This document shows, one piece after another, positions 17,290 through 26,408 of a stretch of DNA of 64,000 nucleotides (position 1 is its first letter; each line of letters starts with the position of its first letter). The stretch lies in NCBI RefSeq assembly GCF_015999265.1, contig NZ_JAEAGR010000018.1, positions 1 through 64,000 on the forward strand, in the 5' to 3' direction. This stretch comes from Mobilitalea sibirica (GTDB taxonomy: Bacteria > Bacillota > Clostridia > Lachnospirales > Lachnospiraceae). The notes beneath the pieces were generated by a model. It ran no database searches. It was not told where the DNA came from and worked only from the letters and a program-made list of their open reading frames with translations. The position numbers were made by a program, and so were the translations under genes.

Positions 17290-18102
17290 ATGTGTTGGGG
17301 AATATATACTTTATTTTTCAAGGTCTCTTTAATAAGCGGATGCTTGGGATTGTACATCAATTCCAAGCATTTATGCGCTAAGTATGAAACCTCGGTTAAA
17401 CAGATGATTTTGGGATTGATCAGGACTAATACCAAGATTGAAGGATCAGTGCTTGTAGATAATGGGGAGAGCGTCGTTTTAATTCATGGAAAGAAAGGAG
17501 AGGGTTTTATCAATTTACTTAAAGTATTTATAAAATTAACTCTGAAAAAGAACATAAAAAGTTATATTAACTGTAGTTTAATTCTACTGGCAGCAGTGTT
17601 TTTAATTGTAATCTTTACCGGATTAAGTGACAATCTGAAGAACCAATATACGGATACACACTTAACATCCTTTTATCTTTCTTATAAATTTAGCGGCTTT
17701 CAGATTGTGTTTAATACAGCCGCTGTATTATTCGTAATGTATCAGTATTATAAGATTATGACAAAAAATATATTGGATTATAGTATCATCAAAGCTCTCG
17801 GAGCATCCAAAAATATACTTAGGGGTCTGATTATGCTACAAACGCTTCTTTTACTAGTATTGACGGTTCCCTTTGGATTATTCTTGGGTGTTTTATCTGC
17901 GGAGTTTATTCAACATCTGATTAAGGAGTTTTCGTCCTTGGAACATTGTTATAACTTAAATCTTTTATCCTCCGGTTTACCGTTGGCAGCTGCTGTTTTA
18001 GTCAGTACAAGTATAATAGCAGGAGTAATTACCATATATAGCATTGAGAAAAGACTGCCATCGCAGATACTTAAGGATCAAAAACCAGTTCCATTGCTTT
18101 GA
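17290..18102 (+). CDS. FtsX-like ABC transporter permease
   Basis: The C-terminal two thirds show the layout of FtsX/MacB permeases: a helix near residues 95-115, then three helices between residues 140 and 255 with KNILDYSIIKALGASKNILRGLI, the cytoplasmic coupling segment. The first 75 residues are atypical and the ATG at 17290 has no good ribosome site, so the true start is uncertain; an AAAGGAG at about 17495 hints at a later start without a normal start codon. It overlaps the ATPase gene region and they form a pair. Confidence 0.6.
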   Translation: MCWGIYTLFFKVSLISGCLGLYINSKHLCAKYETSVKQMILGLIRTNTKIEGSVLVDNGESVVLIHGKKGEGFINLLKVFIKLTLKKNIKSYINCSLILLAAVFLIVIFTGLSDNLKNQYTDTHLTSFYLSYKFSGFQIVFNTAAVLFVMYQYYKIMTKNILDYSIIKALGASKNILRGLIMLQTLLLLVLTVPFGLFLGVLSAEFIQHLIKEFSSLEHCYNLNLLSSGLPLAAAVLVSTSIIAGVITIYSIEKRLPSQILKDQKPVPLL

Positions 18103-18119
18103 GAAGGGGTGGAGATTAT

Positions 18120-18824
18120 ATGATAGCAGTGAAAGCGGATAAGGTAAATAAAAGGTTTTATCAGCATAACAAGTGGCATACGGTAATTGCCGATTGTAGT
18201 TTTGAGGTTGAACAGGGTGAATTTATTGTAATTACCGGGAATATTGGTTCGGGAAAAAGCACTTTGCTTCAACTACTTGGCGGTTTGGACCGGCCTGACA
18301 GTGGAAAGATCTATCTTGGTGATAAGGAACTTTCCCTATTAAACGGGTCGGATTTAGCTTCAATCTATCGAAAGGATATTGGTTATGTATATCAAAATTA
18401 TAATCTGCTATCTGGATTAACTGTGTATGAGAATATCATTATGTCGACCATACTAAACCATTGTCGTTATGATAAAGATTATCTTCTGGAATTAGTTAGC
18501 AGATTGGAGATTTCAGATGTACTATATCATAATTCCAGAAATCTTAGGAATGAACAAAAACAATGTGTAGCTATATGTCGTGCATTGATCAATCGGCCGC
18601 AGATTATCCTTGCGGATGAACCCACAGGTAATTTGGGTGAACACTTGAAAAGAGAGGCTCTGGATTTGTTGTTGGAATATATTCATCAATATCAAAGAAC
18701 GTTAATTATGGTTACGAATGATCCGGAGATATTGATTTTTGCAGATAATATATTTGAGCTTAATAATGGTCAAATAACTGTCACAAAAGAAAAATGTAAA
18801 AAACGCCATATTTTATTGTGTTAG
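18120..18824 (+). CDS. ABC transporter ATPase with degenerate signature
   Basis: A LolD/MacB-like ATPase of 234 residues. Walker A GNIGSGKSTLL, Q loop GYVYQNYNLLSGLTV and Walker B IILADEPTGNL are intact. The signature is NLRNEQKQCVAICRAL in place of [15 protein letters not shown], and the switch segment is VTNDPE in place of VTHDPE, so both LSGGQ and the catalytic His are lost. It could be weakly active, regulatory, or in decay. GGTGGAG lies five bases before the ATG at 18120. Confidence 0.75.
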   Translation: MIAVKADKVNKRFYQHNKWHTVIADCSFEVEQGEFIVITGNIGSGKSTLLQLLGGLDRPDSGKIYLGDKELSLLNGSDLASIYRKDIGYVYQNYNLLSGLTVYENIIMSTILNHCRYDKDYLLELVSRLEISDVLYHNSRNLRNEQKQCVAICRALINRPQIILADEPTGNLGEHLKREALDLLLEYIHQYQRTLIMVTNDPEILIFADNIFELNNGQITVTKEKCKKRHILLC

Positions 18825-18830
18825 GGGGGG

Positions 18831-18876
18831 CCCCGGAAGGTAGATAGGATTGAATAACCTTCCGGGGAATTTTTTA
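18831..18876 (+). terminator. Rho-independent terminator
   Basis: CCCCGGAAGGT pairs with ACCTTCCGGGG and is followed by AATTTTTT. It ends the Agr-like/ABC gene group. Confidence 0.9.
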
Positions 18877-19004
18877 TGTTATAGGATCGGGTTGACATTT
18901 GATGAAGAAAGAGGCATTATATTCATAATGAAGAACTGCCGATGGCTTATGATAGAATAGTTATCGTATTGGCGGTTATTCAAATACGAAGAATAAGGAC
19001 AGAG

Positions 19005-19640
19005 ATGTACATGTATGATAGTATAATATTCGACTTGGATGGAACTTTGTGGGATTCAACGAATGAAGTAGCAATCGCCTTCAATAAGGTGCTGGAAGAA
19101 AAATATCCTGAAGTTACGGACGAAGTAACAGGGGATATATTAAAGGGGTTATTTGGACGACCTTTGGATGAAATTGCAATCAAATTATATCGTAGTGTTT
19201 CTGAGGAGCATGCCATAAAAGTGATGGAAGATTGTTGTGTATATGAATGTAAGTACTTAGCCGAGCACGGAGCGAACCTTTATGCTGGCGTAGAGAATAT
19301 TCTTAAGGAACTTCATAAAAGCTATAAGCTTTTTATAGTAAGTAATTGCCAGGAGGGATATATACAATGCTTTTTTCAGGCACATCCACAATTGGAAAAG
19401 TATTTTATTGATTATGAATATCCGGGAAGAACTGGTAAGTCAAAAGCGGAGAACATCCGAAGGGTGATAGAAAGAAATCAGTTAAAGGCACCTATCTATG
19501 TTGGAGATACGCAGGGAGATGCAAATGCTGCGAAGGAAGCAGGAATACCATTTATTTATGCAAGATATGGGTTTGGTAAGGTAGAGGAATATCTTCGTTA
19601 TGTGGATTCTTTCTCTGAATTACCGGATATTATAAAGTAA
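19005..19640 (+). CDS. HAD-family phosphatase
   Basis: The HAD motif I is FDLDGTLWDS (residues 8-17, nucleophile Asp), motif II is FIVSNC, motif III is the Lys region GRTGKSKAENI, and motif IV is VGDTQGDANAAKEAGI. The helical cap between motifs I and II and the 211-residue length fit phosphoglycolate-phosphatase-like enzymes. The ATG at 19005 follows AAGGACAGAG. Substrate cannot be told from the motifs. Confidence 0.82.
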   Translation: MYMYDSIIFDLDGTLWDSTNEVAIAFNKVLEEKYPEVTDEVTGDILKGLFGRPLDEIAIKLYRSVSEEHAIKVMEDCCVYECKYLAEHGANLYAGVENILKELHKSYKLFIVSNCQEGYIQCFFQAHPQLEKYFIDYEYPGRTGKSKAENIRRVIERNQLKAPIYVGDTQGDANAAKEAGIPFIYARYGFGKVEEYLRYVDSFSELPDIIK

Positions 19641-19643
19641 ACA

Positions 19644-19672
19644 TTGACATTTGCTATCTTTCTTAATATATT
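19644..19672 (+). promoter_or_regulatory. Promoter for trpS
   Basis: TTGACA, 17 bases, then TATATT, about 140 bases before trpS. No T-box features (specifier stem or the GGGTGG-type element) are visible in the leader. Confidence 0.65.
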
Positions 19673-19810
19673 GGAAGGGTATATTAAATTTGGTATTAAT
19701 TGCAAGCATAAATCATATCTTAAGGATTTATATATGTTTTTTTAATTAAATTCATCACACGATTAATATTAGCTGCAGTGTGAATGTAATAGGAAAGGTT
19801 TGGTGCGATT

Positions 19811-20818
19811 ATGTTAGACGGAAAGAAATCAATATTTTCGGGAATGCAGGCAACAGGAACCCTGCAAATTGGTAATTATCTCGGCGCTTTAAAAAACTGG
19901 GTTCAACTTGAGGATGAATATGAATGCTTTTATTGTGTTGTAGATATGCATTCCATTACGGTTAGACAGGATCCGGCAGAGCTTCGTAAAAAGGCGAGAG
20001 CTCTTTTGACCTTATACATTGCCGCGGGATTAAACCCCGATAAGAACTGTATTTATTATCAGTCCCATGTATCTGCACACGCTGAACTCAGCTGGATATT
20101 GAACTGTTATACTTATATGGGTGAGTTAAACCGTATGACACAATTTAAGGATAAAGCAGCAAAGCATTCAGAGAATATTAATGCCGGTCTGTATACTTAT
20201 CCGGTACTTATGGCAGCAGATATTCTTTTATTCCAATCGGATCTTGTACCCGTAGGATCAGACCAAAAACAGCATCTGGAAATCACGCGGGATATTGCGG
20301 AACGTTTTAATGGAATCTATGGAGATGTATTTACGATTCCGGAACCGTATATCGGCAAGACCGGAGCCAGAATAATGAGCCTTCAGGAACCTACAAAAAA
20401 GATGTCTAAATCGGATGAAAATGTCAATGCAAGTATCTATCTGACGGATGATCCGGATACCATTATCCGTAAGTTCAAAAGAGCGGTGACTGATTCGGAC
20501 AATGAAATTCGTTATTCTAGAGAGGATAAACCGGGAATTAGTAATTTGATTGATATTTATGGTGCGGCAACCGGAAAATCGGTTGCAGAGATTGAAAAAG
20601 AGTTTAACGGTATTGGATACGGTGATTTTAAATTGGCTGTTGGTGAGTCTGTTGTAAGTATGCTGAAGCCAATTCAGGATAGATTTGATGAGCTTAGCAA
20701 GGATAAAGCTTACATTGATGGGATAATTAAGCAGAATGCGGAAAAAGCTAATTATTATGCCAATAAAACCTTACGCAAGGTTCAGAAAAAAGTTGGTTTT
20801 CCTGAAAGGATAAGATAA
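19811..20818 (+). CDS. trpS: Tryptophan-tRNA ligase
   Basis: Class I aminoacyl-tRNA synthetase that charges tRNA-Trp. The HIGH motif appears as GTLQIGNYLGAL near residue 17 and the KMSKS motif as KKMSKSDEN near residue 195. GSDQKQHLEITRDIAERFN is the typical TrpRS segment between them. 335 residues is the normal length. It is followed after 28 bases by a dehydrogenase gene, possibly in one transcript. Confidence 0.96.
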   Translation: MLDGKKSIFSGMQATGTLQIGNYLGALKNWVQLEDEYECFYCVVDMHSITVRQDPAELRKKARALLTLYIAAGLNPDKNCIYYQSHVSAHAELSWILNCYTYMGELNRMTQFKDKAAKHSENINAGLYTYPVLMAADILLFQSDLVPVGSDQKQHLEITRDIAERFNGIYGDVFTIPEPYIGKTGARIMSLQEPTKKMSKSDENVNASIYLTDDPDTIIRKFKRAVTDSDNEIRYSREDKPGISNLIDIYGAATGKSVAEIEKEFNGIGYGDFKLAVGESVVSMLKPIQDRFDELSKDKAYIDGIIKQNAEKANYYANKTLRKVQKKVGFPERIR

Positions 20819-20846
20819 TTTAGCGGTGGCGAAAGGATATTAGCAT

Positions 20847-21806
20847 ATGAAAATTGTATTTTTAGAGACCGATACCTTGGGTGATGATGTGGATTTATCC
20901 CCTTTTGATCAGTTGGGAGAGGTATTAAAGTATCCCTGTTCCGATCCGTCTTTGGATGCAAAACGCATTGATGATGCGGATATCATAATTGTTAATAAGG
21001 TTCCCATGAATGAAAAGACATTAGGCAATGCTGATAAGCTGAAGCTGATATGTATAACGGGAACCGGAACCAATATTGTGGATTTTGATTATACTAAACG
21101 ACGTAATATTGCAGTGGCGAATGTAAAAAGCTATTCTACGAAATCGGTGGTTCAACACACGTTTGCTCTGTTCTTCTACCTATACGAAAAGCTCAGTTAT
21201 TATGATCACTTCGTCAAGTCAGGTGAGTATATCCGTTCTGATGTATTCAGTCATTTTGTTATGAAGTTTCATGAGCTGTCCGGTAAGACATGGGGTATTG
21301 TCGGTCTGGGTGAGATTGGGAGAGGAGTGGCTGAGGTAGCAAAGCTCTTTGGATGCAAGATAATATATTATTCTACCTCAGGAAAAAATGATAATTCGAA
21401 TTATGAAAAGGTGGATTTGGACACCTTATTAAGAACCTCTGATATCGTCTCCATCCATGCTCCTTTAAACAGTGATACCAGAGATTTGATTGGTGAGACT
21501 GAGCTTAAGAAGATGAAGAAAAGTGCAGTACTTTTGAATTTGGGAAGAGGCCCGATTATCAATGAACTGGCGCTGACAAAAGCTTTAAAGGAGGATACCA
21601 TAGCAGCGGCAGGATTGGATGTAATATCTGTTGAGCCTATGGCGGCAGATAATCCGTTGATGGAGATACAAGACAGTACAAAGCTTATTATTACGCCGCA
21701 TATTGCATGGGCTACCGTTGAGGCCAGACAAAGGGTAGTAGAAGAGGTATATCAAAATATTATAGCCTTTAACAAGGGTGAGAAAAGAAACATTGTAAAT
21801 ATGTAA
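20847..21806 (+). CDS. D-2-hydroxyacid dehydrogenase, NAD-binding
   Basis: Belongs to the D-isomer-specific 2-hydroxyacid dehydrogenases. The NAD fold motif GIVGLGEIGRGVAEVAKLFG is near residues 150-169, the substrate Arg/Glu pair lies in LNLGRGPIINE and AAGLDVISVEP, and the acid-base His in TPHIAW. Length 319 is usual. Substrates in this family include glycerate, lactate and related 2-oxo acids; the sequence does not decide between them. Confidence 0.85.
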   Translation: MKIVFLETDTLGDDVDLSPFDQLGEVLKYPCSDPSLDAKRIDDADIIIVNKVPMNEKTLGNADKLKLICITGTGTNIVDFDYTKRRNIAVANVKSYSTKSVVQHTFALFFYLYEKLSYYDHFVKSGEYIRSDVFSHFVMKFHELSGKTWGIVGLGEIGRGVAEVAKLFGCKIIYYSTSGKNDNSNYEKVDLDTLLRTSDIVSIHAPLNSDTRDLIGETELKKMKKSAVLLNLGRGPIINELALTKALKEDTIAAAGLDVISVEPMAADNPLMEIQDSTKLIITPHIAWATVEARQRVVEEVYQNIIAFNKGEKRNIVNM

Positions 21807-21825
21807 GAGCGAAGTTTTTAACGGT

Positions 21826-21896
21826 AAAGATCTGCTGCAAAATAAAAAACAAGGGGTGAGTCATATTCCTTGCTATCTGTTTTGCAGCAGATCTTT
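21826..21896. terminator. Terminator hairpin, family C copy 1
   Basis: AAAGATCTGCTGCAAAA pairs with TTTTGCAGCAGATCTTT, a 17-bp stem with T residues after it. The loop contains GTGAGTCATATTCCTTGCTATCTG, which recurs in the next hairpin in altered form. It ends the trpS/dehydrogenase unit. Confidence 0.8.
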
Positions 21897-21939
21897 TGTA
21901 GATGAACCTATATCATTCCGATTTATACTAGCTCTCATA

Positions 21940-22004
21940 AAGGGTCTTGTTGCAAAATTAATAAGTCATATCCCTTACCAGATAAATTTTGTAACAAGAC
22001 CCTT
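21940..22004. terminator. Terminator hairpin after potD, family C copy 2
   Basis: AAGGGTCTTGTTGCAAAATT pairs almost perfectly with AATTTTGTAACAAGACCCTT, a 20-bp stem. The loop includes AAGTCATATCCCTTACCAGAT, related to the loop of the hairpin at 21826. It lies just after the potD stop on the minus strand. Confidence 0.8.
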
Positions 22005-22009
22005 ACATA

Positions 22010-23056
22010 TTATTCGCTTTTTACCTCATTCCATTTATCGATGTACATAGATTCTACTTCTTCTCCAAGGTAACGGAAGGTTTTACAACGATTAAGAATT
22101 TCCTCATCCGGGAATGCTGCAGTATTATTCTTGATATCTTCATCTTCTATCATATTCCTTGCGGCAGCATTCGGGGTTGAATAAGTTATGTACTCGAAGT
22201 TTTTATATGCGATTTCCGGATCACACATAAAATTGATGAATGCTTCTGCATTTTCTTTGTTTTTGCTGTTTTTGGGGATTACCCAACCATCAATCCATAC
22301 GTTGGAACCTTCCTTAGGAACAACATATTCCAGATCTGAATTTTCTCTATGGGTATAGATGGCTTCGCCGGAATAAATCACACCCAGTGCAGCCTCTCCA
22401 CCGATCATTTTATCCCTAACCTGATCTACAACATAAGCCTGTACCAAGGGATATTGTCCCTTAAGCAGGGCCTTAGCTTCTTCTACTTCATTTTCATTCG
22501 TTGTGTTAAGATCATAACCTAGATATGTTAGTGCAATTCCAAAAGCATCCCGTACGCTGTCTATCATTAAAATATTACCGGAATATTTTTCATCAAACAA
22601 AACACCCCAGCTGTCAATTGGCTCTTCTACCATAGTTTTGTTATAAAGAATTCCGACCGTTCCCCAACAATAAGGCACACTGTATTTGTTACCCGGATCG
22701 AATTCTTCTGCACTTTTTAGATATGCCGGATCAATATTTTTGATGTTTGGAACATTGTCAAAATTAATCTCAGCTAACAAATCTGCTTCAATCATTTTCT
22801 GGATCATGTAATCAGAAGGGCACACTACATCATATTTCACAGCCCCGGACTCTACCTTTGGATACATATCTTCGTTTTGCTCGAACTCCTCATATACCAC
22901 CTTAATTCCGGTTTGTTCTTCAAACAGATCAATTACATCGGGGTCAATATATTCACCCCAATTGTAGACATATACCTTTTCACCGCCCTTACTGCCGCAG
23001 CCGGTTATCAGGCCTATGACAAATACTACCACTAAAATAAATCCTATTTTTTTCAT
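22010..23056 (-). CDS. potD: Spermidine/putrescine ABC transporter, substrate-binding lipoprotein
   Basis: A lipoprotein signal (MKKIGFILVVVFVIGLITGC) is followed by the PotD core: VYVYNWGEYIDPDVIDLFEEQTG (polyamine-binding Trp and Tyr), YDVVCPSDYMIQKM and a Trp/Asp-rich pocket (VWIDGWVIPKNS). 348 residues is normal. The ATG at 23056 is chosen because the signal peptide begins there and GGAGGA is five bases upstream; longer frames only translate the upstream 25-bp repeats. It is the last gene of the pot operon and is preceded by an SD/anti-SD array. Confidence 0.93.
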   Translation of the reverse strand: MKKIGFILVVVFVIGLITGCGSKGGEKVYVYNWGEYIDPDVIDLFEEQTGIKVVYEEFEQNEDMYPKVESGAVKYDVVCPSDYMIQKMIEADLLAEINFDNVPNIKNIDPAYLKSAEEFDPGNKYSVPYCWGTVGILYNKTMVEEPIDSWGVLFDEKYSGNILMIDSVRDAFGIALTYLGYDLNTTNENEVEEAKALLKGQYPLVQAYVVDQVRDKMIGGEAALGVIYSGEAIYTHRENSDLEYVVPKEGSNVWIDGWVIPKNSKNKENAEAFINFMCDPEIAYKNFEYITYSTPNAAARNMIEDEDIKNNTAAFPDEEILNRCKTFRYLGEEVESMYIDKWNEVKSE

Positions 23057-23061
23057 CCTAA

Positions 23062-23237
23062 TCCTCCATTCTTTTCGGAGGATTTCTCCTCCATTCTTTT
23101 CGGAGGATTTCTCCTCCATTCTTTTCGGAGGATTTCTCCTCCATTCTTTTCGGAGGATTTCTCCTCCATTCTTTTAGAAGGATTTCTCCTCCATGTTTTT
23201 TGTGAGGAAACCTCCTCAGTTTAGTGAAGGAGTAACC
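23062..23237 (-). repeat. Tandem 25-bp repeats carrying SD and anti-SD, upstream of potD
   Basis: Seven units begin at 23062, 23087, 23112, 23137, 23162, 23187 and 23213. The first four are identical, the fifth nearly so, the last two decayed. On the plus strand each reads TCCTCC, a nine-base spacer, GGAGGA, then TTTC. In the minus-strand transcript each unit gives a GGAGGA Shine-Dalgarno core and its complement, able to form small hairpins. The unit nearest the gene provides the potD ribosome site itself. Confidence 0.9.
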
Positions 23238-23251
23238 TCCTTGCTTTTGAA

Positions 23252-23323
23252 AAAGGGGATGTTGTAAAATGAATATGCTGCGAGTCATACTTCTAAAATA
23301 TTCATTTCTCCAACAACACCTTT
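23252..23323 (-). terminator. Intra-operon hairpin between potC and potD, family C copy 3
   Basis: AAAGG and ATGTTG pair with CAACAACACCTTT, with an inner ATGAATAT/ATATTCAT stem. The loop carries GAGTCATACTTC, echoing the two hairpins after potD. It lies between potC and the repeat array and could attenuate transcription or mark an mRNA processing site. Confidence 0.55.
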
Positions 23324-23352
23324 CTAAACAAACTTTTATTTTACCTTAACGT

Positions 23353-24141
23353 TTATGCTTTTCTTACCGGAGCTTTTTTTTCAGCGTTTCTTCGGTTGAT
23401 TAAAATCAATAAAATCAACACAGTGATAAACATCAGAGTTGATAGGGCATAAATTTCCGGTTTGATTCCTTTACGGACTTCCGTATATATCTTGGTCGAT
23501 AAGGTATTAATCTCAGGACCTTTTGTAAAGTGTGTAATAACAAAGTCATCCAGGGACATAGTAAAAGCCAGGAAGAAACCGGATAACACTCCTGGAAAAA
23601 TATCAGGTAGGATAACCTTGAAGAATGCATAGACCGGAGAGGCCCCTAAATCAAGGGCTGCCTCAAAGGTGTGAGGGTTTAACTGTTTTAGCTTTGGCAT
23701 TACACTTAGTATTACGTAGGGTATATTAAAGGTTATATGAGCCATTAAAACACTGGAGAAACCTAAGGTATATCTTAGTGCTACAAAGATTAACATTAGT
23801 GAAATACCGGTTACTATATCAGCGTTAAGCATGGGTATATTCGTGATTCCCATCATTATCATTCTTGGAGTCCGTTTCATACTGTTCATGGCGATTGCTG
23901 CAGTAGTACCGATAATCGTAGCAATAAGTGCAGATAACAATGCTATGATTAAAGTGGTATAAAGAGCGTTCATTATTGCTTCATTTTGAAATAGTTCACG
24001 ATACCAATGTAGTGTAAAGCCCCCCCATTTTGCTCTGGATTTTGATTGATTAAAGGAGAGGGTAATTAAAATTAATATGGGAGCATACAAAAAAAGTATA
24101 ATTAATCCAACATAAAAGCGTTCTAGGTATCTCTTTACCAT
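23353..24141 (-). CDS. potC: Spermidine/putrescine ABC transporter, permease PotC
   Basis: A 262-residue MetI-like permease with six membrane segments. It has the N terminus FYVGLIILFLYAPILILITLSFN and the coupling motif EAALDLGASPVYAFFKVILPDIFPG near residues 170-190. The start overlaps the end of potB by seven bases. It pairs with PotB in the membrane. Confidence 0.93.
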   Translation of the reverse strand: MVKRYLERFYVGLIILFLYAPILILITLSFNQSKSRAKWGGFTLHWYRELFQNEAIMNALYTTLIIALLSALIATIIGTTAAIAMNSMKRTPRMIMMGITNIPMLNADIVTGISLMLIFVALRYTLGFSSVLMAHITFNIPYVILSVMPKLKQLNPHTFEAALDLGASPVYAFFKVILPDIFPGVLSGFFLAFTMSLDDFVITHFTKGPEINTLSTKIYTEVRKGIKPEIYALSTLMFITVLILLILINRRNAEKKAPVRKA

Positions 24142-25025
24142 ATGTTATTCCCCTCACTTTCTTTATCATATTTTGAGAGGATGGCCATGCTTAATAAGAT
24201 GAATATCATCAAGACTAAGGATAAGCCGGAGCCTGTATTCCAATTTCCTAAGCGAAATTGCTGCTCTATTACATTGCCTATTAAAACAATCTTACTACCA
24301 CCCAATATGGTGGATATTACAAAGGTAGTAAGAGAGGGTACGAACACCATGGTTATCCCACTGATTACTCCGGGAAGGCTTAAAGGTAGTATAATTTTAC
24401 CAAAGGTCTGTCTGGAATTTGCTCCTAAATCTCTGGCGGCATTTATGATATCTTTATCAATTTTGATTAGAACATTATATATAGGAAGTACCATAAAGGG
24501 TAAAAAGTTATACACCATACCAAGAACAATCGCAGAGGGGGTATTGATAATATTTAAAGTTGGCAGATGAAAAAATTGTAGGAAAGTGTTAATGATGCCG
24601 GTTCTTTCTAGTATATTCTGCCAAGCGATCGTTCGAAGAAGAAAATTCATCCACATGGGAAGAATGATAATTAAAACGATAAAACTGTTACTTTTCATCT
24701 TAAACTTACTTAATATCAGAGCCAGCGGATATGCTAAGATTAGGCATATCAAGGTACTGGTCAACGAAAGCTCTAAGGCTAAAAATAAAGCCTTTTTATG
24801 TACCGGATTTAAAATCAGAGAAATATTTTCTAAAGTGAATCGACCCTCATCATTGGAAAGACCATAGAAAATAATCATAAATAAGGGTATGATGATAAAG
24901 CCTGCCATCCACAGTATATAGGGATAGGAAAGCCATTTGACCTTATTGGTCTTGGATATCTGAAGACCGGTATCACTTGCCGGTACCTTTACAGCGCGGG
25001 TAGATGATATATTCTTAATTCTCAT
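24135..25025 (-). CDS. potB: Spermidine/putrescine ABC transporter, permease PotB
   Basis: The first permease subunit: six membrane helices, with a coupling motif NAARDLGANSRQTFGKIILPLSLPG near residues 195-215. A polar N-terminal extension of about 30 residues precedes the first helix. The ATG at 25025 lacks a strong ribosome site, so the start could be a little different. It is separated from potA by 217 bases in which I see no gene. Confidence 0.9.
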   Translation of the reverse strand: MRIKNISSTRAVKVPASDTGLQISKTNKVKWLSYPYILWMAGFIIIPLFMIIFYGLSNDEGRFTLENISLILNPVHKKALFLALELSLTSTLICLILAYPLALILSKFKMKSNSFIVLIIILPMWMNFLLRTIAWQNILERTGIINTFLQFFHLPTLNIINTPSAIVLGMVYNFLPFMVLPIYNVLIKIDKDIINAARDLGANSRQTFGKIILPLSLPGVISGITMVFVPSLTTFVISTILGGSKIVLIGNVIEQQFRLGNWNTGSGLSLVLMIFILLSMAILSKYDKESEGNNIW

Positions 25026-25242
25026 TCCAATGATCGTTTAATCCGCTTCATTTAATTGGATTAATTCCTTTCTTAATCTATTTCTTCTTTTCCTTATTGC
25101 AAAGATTATAATGTCTCAAGGTAGTTATTAAGTTATAGTTATTTAAGTGTAGTAGGGATAAGTACGTGCAGTCATAGTATACAATATTCAGACTATTACG
25201 CGCACAGATAGAAATTGTCTACAGTTAAAAGTACGCTTATCT

Positions 25243-26319
25243 TTATACTTCAAGCTCAACCGCTTGCTCGTCTTCAGACTCCGGTTTGTGCATGATCTGA
25301 ATATCATAAGGGTTCACTTTGATTCCTACTTCACTTCCGACGGCGCAAAGATCTGTGGAATGTACCAGCCATTCACGTCCCCCTGCCATTACCTCCATCT
25401 CATAATGGACACCTTTGAATAGAAGAGAAGTAACTCTACCTGCTAGGATGCCTTCCTCCGGCCTTACTAAATCAATATCTTCCGGACGAATTACGACATC
25501 TACAGGTTTGTTTTTTCCGAACCCGACATCAACACAAGGAAAATTCACTCCAAGGATATTAACCAATTTATCCTCCACCATGGTAGAGGAGATAATATTG
25601 CTGTCACCTATAAAATCAGCAACAAAAGCGTTCTTGGGTTCGTTATAAATATCCTCCGGTGTTCCGATCTGTTGGATATATCCCTGATTCATAACTACAA
25701 TTGTATCGGACATGGTGAGGGCTTCTTCTTGGTCATGGGTAACATAAATAAAGGTAATGCCGAGCTCGTTCTTAAGCCGGATTAACTCATATTGCATATC
25801 CTGTCGAAGCTTTAAGTCCAAGGCTCCTAAAGGCTCATCAAGCAAAAGCACCTTTGGTTCATTAACGATTGCTCTTGCTATGGCAATTCGTTGCTGTTGA
25901 CCTCCGCTTAAGGAATCGGGCATTCTATTTTCATAGCCATCCAGATTTACAAGTTTTAAAGCATATGTAATCTTATCTTTTATGTAAGCTTTGCTTTTCT
26001 TTTTGATCTTTAACCCAAAAGCAATGTTTTCAGCAATTGTCATATGATTGAATAATGCATATTTTTGAAAAACAGTATTTAGGTGACGTTCGTTGGGTGG
26101 AAGTTTTGTTATATTCATTCCTTCAAATATAACCTGACCCTTATCCGGGATTTCAAAGCCTCCGATGATACGCAGAGTGGTGGTCTTACCGCATCCGGAG
26201 GGACCTAATAAGGTGAGAAATTCATTTTCGCGTATATATAAGTTAAGCTCATCTAATACCATGGTGTCACCAAAGGATTTCGATATATTCACTAAATTGA
26301 TTAATTTATTATCATTCAT
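25243..26319 (-). CDS. potA: Spermidine/putrescine ABC transporter, ATPase PotA
   Basis: ATPase subunit with Walker [12 protein letters not shown] near residue 39, signature [15 protein letters not shown] near 139, Walker [13 protein letters not shown] and switch [11 protein letters not shown]-terminal TOBE-type regulatory region (residues 235-345) includes [10 protein letters not shown]. 358 residues is usual. AAGGAGATATCCCGA precedes the ATG. It is the first transporter gene after the XRE-cupin regulator. Confidence 0.94.
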   Translation of the reverse strand: MNDNKLINLVNISKSFGDTMVLDELNLYIRENEFLTLLGPSGCGKTTTLRIIGGFEIPDKGQVIFEGMNITKLPPNERHLNTVFQKYALFNHMTIAENIAFGLKIKKKSKAYIKDKITYALKLVNLDGYENRMPDSLSGGQQQRIAIARAIVNEPKVLLLDEPLGALDLKLRQDMQYELIRLKNELGITFIYVTHDQEEALTMSDTIVVMNQGYIQQIGTPEDIYNEPKNAFVADFIGDSNIISSTMVEDKLVNILGVNFPCVDVGFGKNKPVDVVIRPEDIDLVRPEEGILAGRVTSLLFKGVHYEMEVMAGGREWLVHSTDLCAVGSEVGIKVNPYDIQIMHKPESEDEQAVELEV

Positions 26320-26408
26320 TCGGGATATCTCCTTATAAATAGATAGTATATGTTCTCGGATTTATATGATGGAATCATGGAGAAGTTCATCCATTCAATA
26401 TATATTAA

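Noticed and set aside
19673-19810. T-box leader of trpS
   Set aside because: No specifier loop, T-box word or terminator/antiterminator pair could be found in the 138 bases.
21856-22050. 64-codon open frame between the dehydrogenase gene and potD
   Set aside because: It reads through two terminator hairpins and into the potD 3' end.
23062-23237. CRISPR-like array
   Set aside because: Units are contiguous with no spacers, and no cas genes are nearby.
23058-23288. Open frame through the 25-bp repeats, possible repeat protein or N-terminal extension of PotD
   Set aside because: The unit is 25 bp, so the frame cycles and merely lacks stops; the true PotD signal peptide starts at 23056 with a good ribosome site.
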